A stretch of DNA of 64,000 bases from Leguminivora glycinivorella (lineage: Eukaryota > Arthropoda > Insecta > Lepidoptera > Tortricidae): NCBI RefSeq assembly GCF_023078275.1, contig NC_062993.1:1-64000 (forward strand). Reading direction: 5' to 3'. The position numbers and the translations under genes are program-made. The notes under the pieces were generated by a model. The model did not search any database. It saw only the letters and a list, made by a program, of their open reading frames with translations, and was not told the DNA's origin. The stretch's first letter is position 1, and each line of letters opens with the position of its first letter. Positions 43,408-53,959 of this stretch are shown here, one piece after another.

Positions 43408-46285
43408 GCTCAGACCACAATGGTATAGGCTTCAATAAAAACTAAAAAAACAGGAATAAATATAGACAGGACAACACGAATTTATAATACACAATCACTG
43501 AAGCATGCAAAACAGCAATACCAAATAAAAAGAAACAAGAAACACTAAACTTACCATGGTGGTCTGAGCACCTTGAGACCCTGAAGAAGGAGGTCAGCAC
43601 CCGAAAACGAAGGATCAGGAACGCAGCGCCACACCGGAGACAGGCAGTCGTCAGCCTATACCTAGAATCGAAAACAAAATATGAAAAAGCCGTCAAAGAT
43701 GAAATGGAGAAAAGTTGGAAGGAGTTCTGCAACAAGCAGGATAGAGAGGGAATGTGGGAAGGAATATACAGAGTTATAGGGAGAACAGCGCAGAGAGAAG
43801 AAGATCCACTCCTGGTAAAAGAAGGCCAAGCATTGGATGAAGAAGGATCTGCAAGGTTCCTGGCAGAGTCCTTCTATCCAGAGGACGCAACAGAGGGCGA
43901 CAGCGAACACCATCTGCACATAAGAAATCTAGCAGAAACTATGGATGAGGGTAGCCATGGTGAACATGACCCACCTTTCATTCAAGAGGAACTAGAAAAA
44001 GCAGCAAAATCGTTTAACCCCAAAAAAGCACCCGGGCCTGACGGCTTCACAGCGGACATCTGCACAAGGGTCATAGAGGCGGCACCACAGTTTTTCCTAG
44101 CACTGATTAACAAATGCCTGTCTCACCAATACTTCCCGAAGATGTGGAAGAAAGCTGCAGTCGTCATACTCAGGAAGCCGGGAAAGGACGCGTATACTAC
44201 CCCAAAGTCCTACAGACCAATAGGATTGCTGCCGGTGCTGGGGAAAATATATGAAAAGATGCTTATAAATCGCATCAAACATCATATACTACCCAGGATC
44301 AGCACCCACCAGTTTGGTTTTATGCCCCAAAAAGCACAGAAGATGCACTAGTTGCCCTCATTAAGCATATTAAATCAGGAATAGCAGAAAAGAAAATTGT
44401 TACCCTGATTTCATTGGACATTGAAGGCGCTTTTGACAGTGCCTGGTGGCCAGCAATTAAAACCAGACTGGCGGAGGAAAAGTGTCCGATAAACCTGCGC
44501 CAAGTCATCAGCAGCTACCTAAAAGACAGAGAAGTGGAAATTAGATACGCAGGGGCGCAGTTCGGCAGGAAAACGGAGAAAGGATGTGTCCAAGGATCAA
44601 TAGGAGGACCAATACTATGGAACCTGCTAATAGACCCTCTTCTGAAGCAGATGAAGGACCGGGGGGTGTATTGCCAGGCGTTTGCGGATGACGTTGTGCT
44701 AGTGTTTCTCGGCAAGGAAGCCCGAGAAATCGAGAGACAAGCCAATGCAGCCCTCGAACATGTTCGGGAGTGGGGTGTCAAAAATAAGCTAACTTTTGCT
44801 CCGCACAAAACACACGCGATGGTTATCACCAAAAAGCTCAAATATGACACACCACGCCTGAGTATGGGAGGTGTGGACGTTGGAATGTCCCCAGAAATAA
44901 AAATACTCGGGCTGACCTTAGATGATAAGCTAACATTCAATGCACACGTGTCACAAGTGTGTAAAAAAGCTGCAAATATTTATAAGCAACTGACGAGAGC
45001 AGCCCGCGTAAACTGGGGACTCAGTTCAGAGGTCATCCGCACAATTTACACAGCGGCAGTGGAGCCCGTGATCCTCTATGCTGCAGCGGCATGGGCACCA
45101 GCAGCCAGGAAACTCGAAGTCCGTAAAAAGCTCAACGCCCTTCAAAGAGGATATGCCCAAAAAATGTGCAAGTCGTATCGGACAGCATCTCTGAATTCCG
45201 CACTAATACTCACGGGGACGCTCCCACTAGATCTCCGGGTACTGGAGGCAGCGTCACTGTATGAAGCCAAAAAAGGAGTTTCACCTCAATACCAGCTGGC
45301 CGATAGGGAAGTCGAAAAAATGGCACAAAAAATGTCAGCACCACATCCAGCAGAGCAAACCGGACTACAGTTCGAAAATCTGGAAGACGAGGAACAATAC
45401 TCGCGTCACAGTGACTACGCAGTACGCATATTTACAGACGGGAGTAAGATTGAAGGCAAAGTGGGAGCGGCGCTGTCAATCTGGAAAGATGCCGGAGAAA
45501 CCAGGGCCATCAAACTTACTCTCTCACCGTACTGTACAGTCTACCAAGCAGAACTGCTAGCAATAACCAAGGCCACAGAAGTCGCTCTGAAAAATAAAGA
45601 GACGAGCATCGGCATATACAGCGACTCAAGATCGGCACTACAGAGTGTGACCAACACAGGTTCCACCCACCCTCTGGCAGTCGAGGCCAGGAGCAATTTG
45701 AGAAATTGCAGACTTCAGAATAAAAATATATCCTTATTCTGGATAAAGGCACACGCAGGGTTGGTGGGTAATGAAAGAGCCGACGATCTCGCTAAAGACG
45801 CAGCCTTAAAAAGCAAGAAAAGGCCGGAGTACGACAAATGTCCCATATCGTATATCAAGCGAGAAATTCGTGCTGAAACCATAAAAGAATGGGAAAACAG
45901 GTACAAAATCGAAGAAACGGCCTCGACCACAAAAATTTTCTTTCCGAATGTGAAAACATCCCTCAGAACTGTGCGTAAAATCCAAATTGATGGAGTCACT
46001 ACACAGCTGCTCACTGGCCATGGAGGATTCTCCTCATACTTGTACCGATTCAAGTGTAAGGAGGACCCTTCATGCATCTGCGAACCTGGGACAGAAGAAA
46101 CTGTCCAGCATGTCATCCTGGATTGCCCCGTCTTTGCACTCCAAAGATTTAACTTAGAACAGTTATTGTGTATAGAGCTCAAGGCGAATAACTTGGCAGA
46201 AATTATAAAAAGTAAAGACAGATATATATTTTTAGATTATTGCAAGAAATTAGTAACTAAAGTAGTCAATAGAAACAAAGCATAG
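43408..46285 (+). pseudogene. E2b ORF2 remnant: RT, RNase H and zinc finger
   Basis: Starts within the SDHNGI part of the endonuclease. A deletion of roughly 140 bases near 43,490 (relative to E2) shifts the frame. From there the frame is open to 44,351, covering the linker and the first RT motifs (KKAPGPDGFTADI, SYRPIGLLPVLGK). A break in A-run 44329-44333 fits one missing A, and the frame resumes to 46,285 with SLDIEGAFDSAWW, GCVQGSIGGPILWN, FADDVV, RNase H (FTDGSKI, YQAELLAI, YSDSRSA, HAGLVGNERADD) and the finger SCICEPG with HVILDC. The copy cannot move on its own. Confidence 0.88.
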
Positions 46286-46648
46286 TAAGAGTATATGACT
46301 ATATATATTTATATATATATAAGTATAATATACAAATTGTTAAACAGAATAGAAATAGATAAAATGCAGTACTAAAATAGAAAACTCCCTGTAATAATAA
46401 AACAAAGATATAAAAATGTAATGTAAATAAAATTAAGAAAAGTGTAAATTCCTTTCCCCCAAACGAATAAATAAATAAAGAACAAATTAGATAAGTAGTG
46501 TAGCTGAGAGCTCCCACTCAGATAAGTACGAAAGATGAAGAATGAATGAAAGATCAGTATGAAGCATGAATGTGCGAGCAGAAAAATAGCGAGAACTGGA
46601 ATGAATGGAAATAGCTTAACACAGACTCCGATCATGTTGGAGGCATAG
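46286..46648 (+). other. E2b 3' UTR with terminal hairpin
   Basis: AT-rich. The terminal hairpin CTCCGA/TTGGAG (46626-46631/46637-46642) has loop TCATG, one base different from E2. It is followed by GCATAG and the poly(A). Confidence 0.8.
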
Positions 46649-46673
46649 AAAAAAAAAAAAAAAAAAAAAAAAA

Positions 46674-46700
46674 CCTAACCTAACCTAACCTAACCTAACC
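46674..46700 (-). repeat. (CCTAA)5 spacer between E2b and E3
   Basis: Only 27 bases of telomeric repeat separate two elements inserted tail to tail: poly(A) of E2b on the left, complement of the E3 poly(A) on the right. Confidence 0.97.
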
Positions 46701-46725
46701 TTTTTTTTTTTTTTTTTTTTTTTTT

Positions 46726-47019
46726 ATAGTGAGGAAATGCGTTACGCATACCGCTCCGGAGCGGGGTGAACCGGGCGGTTATGTGGGACTCCCTGTTGTG
46801 GGCTAATGAGACCCCAGGTATACCCACTAAAACCTCACTGTTGGCCGCGTCAACGCTTTCTGGGTGGGGCCCGGGTATCGGGTGACAAGCTTCCGAAAAC
46901 CCCACCAGCGGCTGTCCGAAAATTCGGACCACACTCAGAAGAAACTCTTCAAAGCTGGCCTCTCAGGGGACCCTCGTGTAGGTGGCAGACCTCCCCGAAT
47001 CTGCCACCCACGGGTTCCC
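46726..47019 (-). other. E3 3' UTR with structured RNA domain
   Basis: P1 46728-46734/46833-46839 (AGTGAGG/CCTCACT). P2 46750-46759/46771-46779 (ACCGC/GCGGT plus CCGG/CCGG around a one-base bulge). P3 46783-46787/46823-46827. P5, next to the ORF2 stop, 46981-46989/47000-47008 (GGTGGCAGA/TCTGCCACC). Loop bases CGGGG (46762-46766) are complementary to CCCCG (46993-46997). Confidence 0.8.
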
Positions 47020-50000
47020 TTAGGGGGGAAGTTGACGGTCGCACGCCAGGCGCCTCCGTGCCACGCGCTTGCGACGCATCGGTTGGGACGCTGGGTCTTC
47101 TTCCCTTTCTCTTTCAGCGGTCTCTTTCTTTGCCATTACTTCTTCACAGAAAGAGACCATTGCTTTCCATGACCTGACACTGTCTACCATAGTTTTGACT
47201 ACGGCAGGCAGCGTGAGGTCACTCCCGACTACAGCCATCAGCGTTGCTCGCTGCTCCGCCCAGGCTGGACATGCTGCCAGCGTATGCAACGCCGTATCCT
47301 CAGCTGCTCCGCAGCCGTGGCATGCCGGCGTTGGTTCTCGGCCCAACCTACAAAGGTACCGTCCAAAGCACCCGTGTCCTGAGAGGACTTGGGTCACCCT
47401 GAATGTCATAGGGCCGTGCTCCCGGTCAAGCCATTGTTTTAGGACCGGTCGGATAGCCTCTATGGTCTGATGGCCAGCAGTTGGATTTGCCAGCCTTTCC
47501 TCCCAACATGTCATCATTTCCAGCCGAATCTCCTCGCGCCGTCCTTGCACTTCCCCTGGGGCCGGTGACTCACCCCTGTCGCGCATCTCTTCTCTCCAGC
47601 GGTAAACGATTGCAAGGGCTTTAGCCTCTAAGTCCCAAGGTAGCGTTCCCGCTAGGATACAGGCAGCGTCAGTAGAGATGGTGCGGTAGCCCCGGATTAC
47701 TCGTAGCGCCATAGCTCGTTGCGCTCTTCGCAGCTGAGCGATTTGTTGCCGTCCTAGGGCATCAGCCCATACAGGTGCACCGTAAAGGGCCATTGAGCGC
47801 ACCACTCCCGTGTATAAACGGCGGCATGAGGTCTTAGGCCCTCCCAGGTTTGGGAGTATACGCCCTAGGGCCGCCGCACCGCTGAGCAATTTTGGAGCTA
47901 AACCCTCAAAGTGAGCCTTAAAATTCCACTTGCTGTCGAGAACAATGCCCAGGTAGCGCATTGTTGATCTGACAGCAATTGGAACACCACCTACTGTTAT
48001 TTGGGACCCTACCGGAGGGCCTTTGCGATGGCCGTAAAAACAAATCGCCTCTGATTTTTGTAGGGCAACTTCTAGGCCCAATCTCCTTATTCGGCTGACT
48101 ACATGTGCAACCCCGGCAGTTGCCAAGATGGCCACGTCTCGATAGCTGGGCCCGCGGGCCATCACCAACGTGTCATCTGCGTAACACAATACGCTGACGC
48201 CAGGAAGGTTTGCCCCCGCAGGACCCAGTCATATCCCACGTTCCAAAGTAGCGGGCCCAAAACTGAGCCTTGAGGGACACCGCACTCCATCCTTTTCTTT
48301 CCCCAGGTGCGCTGCTCTGGCCAGGTGACAGTTCGCTCGCTGAGGTAGGCCCTGATAATATGGGCTAGGTGAGGAGGGACTCCGTGGTAACGCATGGCCT
48401 CATTTATTGATTCCCAGGGCATGGTGTTAAAGGCGTTGGCGATGTCTAGAGACACAGCCAAGACGACCTCACCCTGGGAAACGGATTCCTGAGCTAGCCT
48501 CTTCACCTGTAGGATTGCGTCTACAGTGGAACGGCCGCTTCTGAAACCGTACTGGCCATCAGCCAAGTCCGGGCCGATGCTCTTCAGGTGCTTGTTGAGG
48601 CGGGATGCTATGACGCGCTCGAATAGCTTTCCTACCTCGTTAAGTAAGACGATCGGCCGATATGTTGAAGGCGAGTCGGCCGGACGTCCTTCCTTCCTTA
48701 GCAGGATTAGCTTCCCTGACTTCCACTCAGCTGGAAAGACGCCCTGCTCCAGGCACGCGGTGAATAGGCGGACAAGTCTCGGCTCCAGTTCTTTCAGTGC
48801 GAGTGCCAACGCACGTCCAGGAACTCCGTCAGGGCCAGGGGCGGTGTTTTTAGCTCGCATTCGAAGCACCGCTACGCCCAATTCCACTGATGTAACAGGC
48901 GGTACCACCGCCTCCTCAGCTGCCTCTGTTTGTGGTGGCACCATTGCTGGAGGTCTGTTGTTTATTTCTCTTGGGAATAGTGCCGAGACTACGTCGTTTA
49001 CAAACTCTGGCTCCAGCGTCTGGGTGAGTGGTGGACCCGGTGACCGTAATTTGTTCCTGACGAGCTTATAGGGACGACCCCAGGGGTCCACATTCAGCGT
49101 GTCCAGGAATTCTTTTCTGGCGGCGTCCATCGCATTTCCTATCGCGGCCTTAAGTGCCTGTTTCGCTTCTTTGTACAAGGCATAGAGGTTTCTTTCAGCT
49201 TCCGCATCCGGTTGTCTGCGCCTGCGCCTCTGCCTTAAGTACTGTCGCCTCGCGGCTGTGCAGGCCCTTCGCAGCTGAGCAAGCTCAGCATTCCACCAGT
49301 ACACGCTTCTTTTGGGTGGTGGAGGCTTAGCCCGGGGCATTGCCGAGTCGCATATCAGCGACATAGCATCCCGGAACCAGGACGCTTCCGTCTCCACCAC
49401 TAGCTCGCCCTGCGGCGAAGGTAGCCAGGCCTGCACGATCGCAGCTTGAACAAGAAGCTCACGGTCCATCTTGCCCAAGGCCCATCGAGGGCCTCCTCCG
49501 CCATTTGGCAGCCTATTGTGTTGGCCGTCTGGGGCGGGTGGCAATGTGGAGACGCTGTAGCGAATGTACTTGTGATCGGATAGCGTCTCCACATCTTCCA
49601 GTACTCTCCAGTCTTGAACACAGCGTGACAGGGCGGCGTTTGTGAATGTGAGGTCCACTATGGATCCGCCATTTTGCCGTACACAGGTATTTGCGGCTCC
49701 TTTGTTGGCCAGGATCAGTCCCGCAGCTAGTGCCCACTCTTCGACTACCTCACCTCGCACGTCCGTCGCCGGCGAGCCCCACGCAGTAGACTTCGCGTTA
49801 AAATCGCCGGCAACGACCACTGATCCTCGACTATGAATCTGTCGGACTCGGGCGCTGACCTCTACCAAGAACCGTTCTAGTTCGGCCAAACTGCGGTTCG
49901 GCGAGAAATAGATGGCTACAAATGTGACCCGTTCATAGTTTGCCGCTACGAACCCTTTCCCCCGCACAATATTTGTGAATGTGCCTATATTTCCTCTCGC

Positions 50001-50171
50001 TACCAGGGCGACTAGGCCATCAATGTCGCCCACCCAATCGCTTCGCAGTGGTACCGAGTACGGCTCGGCCACCACTGCCACATTGATATCCCACTGAGCC
50101 AGGGACTGGTGAAATAGATCTTGAGCCCTGGCGCAGTGATTAAGGTTTGTTTGCAGCACCTTCACTGTCAT
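47020..50171 (-). CDS. E3 ORF2: endonuclease-reverse transcriptase, one frame break
   Basis: The start is set by UAAUG: the A of the ORF1 stop (50,171) is the first base of the ORF2 AUG, the junction I recall for SART1 of Bombyx. Endonuclease (QTNLNHCARAQ, EPYSVP, GDFNAKSTAWGS, LSDHKYI), reverse transcriptase (APGPDGVPGRA, YRPIVLLNEVGKL, YGFRSGRSTVDA, SLDIANAF, GVPQGSVLGPLLWN, YADD) and finger CHGCG/HTLAAC are present, with an Arg-rich tail ending DRQLPP. A break in C-run 48213-48217, just before the YADD motif, fits one missing base. About 1,050 codons in all, the same length as E4. Confidence 0.9.
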
Positions 50172-52987
50172 TAATTGTCGGAGCATGCAGTTTCCATCTC
50201 ATCCTCTTCCACCGGGCCGGTGGAGGGTTCAACAGTCTGGGAGGGGGCCCGGGGGCCATCGCCAGTACGTTTATACGTCTTCGATCGGGAGCTACTGCAC
50301 GCTTTGGTCCCGATTTTGTGGTCCGCAGGCTTACCCGCAGCATCGCAGAGGATGCAGTGAGGTGCACCGGAGCAGGTTGACCTCTTATGTCCCGGTTGGC
50401 CGCAATTGTAACAGCGAGCACTGTAATCCTCGGACGCTGTGCATTGAGCCCCGGCATGTCCCATCCCTAGGCAACGGAAGCACCGCATCGGCCTCTCTTC
50501 TAAAAGGCTGACTTTAGCCGAAAGGCCCCAGCCAAGATTTAGTCGGCCCCCTGAGTTACCTTAATGGCCGCTGTGACAGGACAGCGCAGCCACAAAGTTC
50601 CGAGTGCCCTGACACCTCGGCGAATCTCGCCTGTTTTTATTTGCTCCACTGAGCACTCACCGACGCGTGCAATCGTGGCCACCACGGTCTCCGGTGATAT
50701 CGAGTCGTCCAGCTCGGTGAGGCGGAGCTCTGCGCATTTTGTTGGTCTTGTGACTTTTACCTCTTCCGACCCCAGCTTTTCTAAAAGCGCTTTGGCCAAT
50801 TGGTCGGCCTTGTCGCCACTGGAAGTGCCTGGCACCTCTAATACGGTTCCCCCAGTGACTGCACGCTTGACACGCAGCGCAGTAATATCAAGCTGCCCTA
50901 GGTCGACCTTTTTCTTGGCCTCTGTGAGGATATTCGCATACGTCACCCCCTTTGCCACTGCCTCAGGGAGTAGCGTCAGGACCACTGCTGCTGAACGAGG
51001 GGGACCAGTTTGCGAGCCTTCTTCGCTTGCTGTTTCTTTTGTGGCTTGGAAGCAGCATCTGTCGCCTTCTTTTTCTTCTTATTCTTCTTCTTCTTGGGTC
51101 CCACCTTCTGCCAACCTTCCTCTGTCGGTAGACTTGGGGGTGCTGGCTGGGACCGAGGGATCGCCGTGCTCTGGCTAGTATTGGGCTGAGGGGCTTTGCT
51201 TTTGTTGCCATTACCCTTGCCCTTGCCTTTTTTGCCCATCTTCTGCGGCTCTTCTGTGTAGTTCGGAGGGCCCTTCTTGCCGGTAGCATGTGCTACTGGC
51301 TTTGGGGGCTTTTGAACTTCTTTGGAAGAAGATGGTATGGCCGTCTCTTTCTTCTTATCGCTTGCCAGCGGTGGTCGGAGGCCCCAGGCTGGCAGAAGCC
51401 TGCCCTCCCTCTCTAGTCCATCAAATCGGGCATTGATTATGTTGCCCACTTGTAGTGACACTGCCCTAACAATGCTCTCTACGTCCAGGGCAGCAGGCTC
51501 AGCACGCTTGGCCGTCTTTTTGGAAGCCGCCAGTGTTTCAGATCCCGACGGTGCTGGTTGGACCACATCTGTTGCCCTTGAGGGAGACGAGTTCCAACGC
51601 GGCATTTGGAGTCGTTCCATGTCCTCTCGTATTTTGCGGAGTTCGCAGCGCACGTCTGCTAGCTCTGCTTTAAGGCGCTTATTTGCGGCCTCTAATTGTC
51701 GGGTTTCATCAGACACGGAGTGTGTCCTGAGCTCCTCAAAAACTTCCTTCAGCGCCTTGGCAGAGTCTTTTAGGGCCTTTTGGAAGGTGCCCTTAAGATG
51801 GCTCGACTTTTCGGCCACCAACCTGATGGTTTTCAGACTGGTATCTACTCGGTCGTTGAGATTCTCCTTATGATCCTCGGTGGACGTTTCAGAGAGTCTT
51901 GCTTGGCGGGCTGTGACGGACCGACAGAAGTTCTCTGCTTCCTCTTCCTCCTGAAGCCGCAGCTCTTCGCGTTTCGCCTTCTTGGTGGCCTCGGGGGCCT
52001 TTAAGTAGTCCCCTGTAGTGGTGTGACGTAGTTGGGCTGCAGTGTCCTCGGTTACTTCCGTCTCATGCAGTAGGCGCGAGCCGGGGCCAAGCCGGATGCG
52101 CTCCACCAAGACGACGGGTGTTTGGCCCAGCGAATCGGTCTTGGTTATAGGACCAATTTGACGCCCCTCTTTTACTTTCCTGCCTCTTTTGGCCGTGCCT
52201 GACAGCAGTGTCGCTACTCCCGCGTCACTTTCTGAGCCGGAGGACAGTGTTAGGTCGTCCGCGGTCCGTTTGTCGGGCCTCGAACCCCAAAACTTCCTGC
52301 GCATTTCCGAGGACGAGGGCTCCGCTTGCGCCTTTGGGGGACCCCTTTCCCCCGAGCCCTCCGAGTCGCCGGTGTCGGCCTCCCCCTCACCGAACAGGTC
52401 ACGTCTGTCCAGCCTTGAGGGTGAGAAGAACTCCTCTCTCTCGGGCGACTGGGTCGTCTCCCCTCCGCGGATGCCGCCATTCTTCCCGGTAAAAACTCTC
52501 GTCCGGCTTGGAGTGGAAGGACGCACGAACTGCCTATAACCTGGGAGCACAGGCGCATCCTCCGCTCCCGTTCGCGTGTCAGGCACGGTGTAGCGGATAT
52601 AACGCCCAAACGCGTCCCGCAGTGGGCGAAACCCTGCCGGGACGGGCTTAGGCGAGGGCAGGGCAAGCCCGGGTGAGGACGGGGTGCCCGCCGCATCCTC
52701 GCTAACCATATCTCCCTCTCCACGTGCAGGTTTCGGGGAAGGCTCAATCTCGGCCTCCTCCGCATCTGCTCCTCCTCGTAGTCTCAACAACAAATCCATA
52801 TCGTTAGCATCGGCGTCCGTTGATCGCTTGCCAGGGTCGTTGGTATTGGTCCTCGAGTGGTGTGCCCCCCAGAATACGACGGGCAGCATGTCACCACAGT
52901 ACGGGCATCCAGTGCGGATGCCCGTTCTGTGGTGACACGGAGGATTGGGACCTCCTGGGGTAATCTTTCAATGTCTTGGCCACTCAT
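50171..52987 (-). CDS. E3 ORF1: gag-like protein, three frame breaks
   Basis: Starts at MSGQ (52,987), matching the start chosen for E4. Three frame changes, at C-run 52865-52870 (E4 has one more C there), G-run 50999-51003 and C-run 50547-50551, each fit a single missing base. Motifs: LLRLRGG ending at 52,770; charged helical stretches mid-protein; EGWQKVGPKKKKNKKKKK, a strong basic patch, near 51,070-51,120; zinc knuckles CFRCLGMGHAGAQC and CYNCGQPGHKRSTC near 50,390-50,490, then a CxxC...H...C set. It overlaps ORF2 at UAAUG. Confidence 0.88.
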
Positions 52988-53318
52988 TTTTTGCTATTTT
53001 TAAGGGGTATGCCCCCTTGCGCGGCGCTTGTGACTGGGCTCCCCCAGCCACGCATCCCATCGGCACGCCGCAGACCTTGGGATTGGGGATTTTTATAGTG
53101 GTTTACTCCACTTGGCCTTCCTCTCAGTGAGGGAGGCCCCCGGTCCGCTCAGTGCGGGTTGCGGGTTGCCCGACGGTGGCCGTAGCCACGACGCCGCGCC
53201 AGGCGGCCTGGGCACGCCTCCGGTAGCTCATAGAGCCCCGACTCCATCCCGGGGGACACCTGGCAGCTCGCACTGTGCCCTCTGCTGACTTCAGAGGGAC
53301 ACGCGGAGCCGCCCCCGT
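52988..53318 (-). other. E3 leader downstream of the ribozyme candidate
   Basis: GC-rich and almost identical to 60,024-60,358 of E4. Contains a TATAAAAATC-like motif (53088-53098). No gene seen. Confidence 0.6.
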
Positions 53319-53447
53319 GTGCTGCTCTTAGTCTGGCCTCTCGCCTCAGGCCTGTCCGGTTTGGGAGGCCCTGTCCGGCATAGCCCTGAGGGTCCTGGAG
53401 GCACGCAAGCCCCTTCACCACGGCAAGGTGGCAACACGTCGAAGGGG
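53319..53447 (-). ncRNA. Candidate HDV-like ribozyme at the E3 5' end
   Basis: Same bases as the E4 candidate: P1 CCCCUUC/GAAGGGG, P2 GUGUUG/CAGCAC, P3 CCAC/GUGG with loop CUUGCC, and CUAAG before P2'. It is less canonical than the E1 ribozyme because the first base is C and the P4 region is ambiguous. Its placement exactly at the telomere boundary supports it. Confidence 0.55.
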
Positions 53448-53574
53448 AACCTAACCTAACCTAACCTAACCTAACCTAACCTAACCTAACCTAACCTAAC
53501 CTAACCTAACCTAACCTAACCTAACCTAACCTAACCTAACCTAACCTAACCTAACCTAACCTAACCTAACCTAA

Positions 53575-53576
<2 letters not shown>
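53448..53576 (-). repeat. (CCTAA)n tract between E3 and E4
   Basis: About 129 bases of perfect telomeric repeat. Confidence 0.97.
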
Positions 53577-53614
<38 letters not shown>

Positions 53615-53616
<2 letters not shown>

Positions 53617-53959
53617 GAGGGGAAAATGCATTACGCATACCGTCCCAGGCGCGGGGACTGGCCTAGGACGGTTATGTGGGACTCCCATATAGGTAGGCTG
53701 ATGAGACCCATGGTGTACCCACTAAAAACCCCTCGATTTCCGCCTCTGGGCTATAAGGCGAGGTCACAGGCACGTTTTTTCACTCTTCCGCAACCTCGCC
53801 AGCGGCGTTCCGTATTCCGGACATACATCTGTGGAGGATTCCAGTCCATCTCCCTCCAAATCACCATTCAGTAAGTGCGCTACACTGCAGCGCACTGGCC
53901 GCCCCAGGGACCCCTATGTAGGCGACAGACGTCCCCGAGTCTGTCACCCACAGGGGCCC
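53615..53959 (-). other. E4 3' UTR with structured RNA domain
   Basis: P1 53616-53622/53729-53735 (CGAGGGG/CCCCTCG). P2 53639-53650/53661-53672, 12 bp, loop GCGGGGACTG. P3 53676-53680/53718-53722 with inner CCAT/ATGG. P5 beside the stop codon: 53924-53930/53939-53945 (GACAGAC/GTCTGTC), loop GTCCCCGA, lower stem CCCC/GGGG (53911-53914/53953-53956). Loops 53652-53658 and 53931-53937 are complementary over 7 bp. Confidence 0.82.

Larger units (their letters stand above)
43408..46673 (+). mobile_element. E2b, 5'-truncated relative of E2
   Basis: Begins at GCTCAGACCAC, equivalent to about 40,000 in E2, so the leader, ORF1 and most of the endonuclease are missing. It ends in a 25-base poly(A) (46649-46673) followed by CCTAA. 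It is a related but distinct subfamily member, since its protein differs from E2 throughout. Confidence 0.9.
46701..53447 (-). mobile_element. E3, SART-like telomeric retrotransposon (second family)
   Basis: Full-length, about 6.75 kb, 5' end at 53,447 against TTAGG and a 25-base poly(A) (46701-46725 on the complement). Layout as E1. ORF1 has three one-base frame breaks and ORF2 one. Its leader is almost identical to that of E4 although the two differ strongly from mid-ORF1 onward. Confidence 0.92.
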
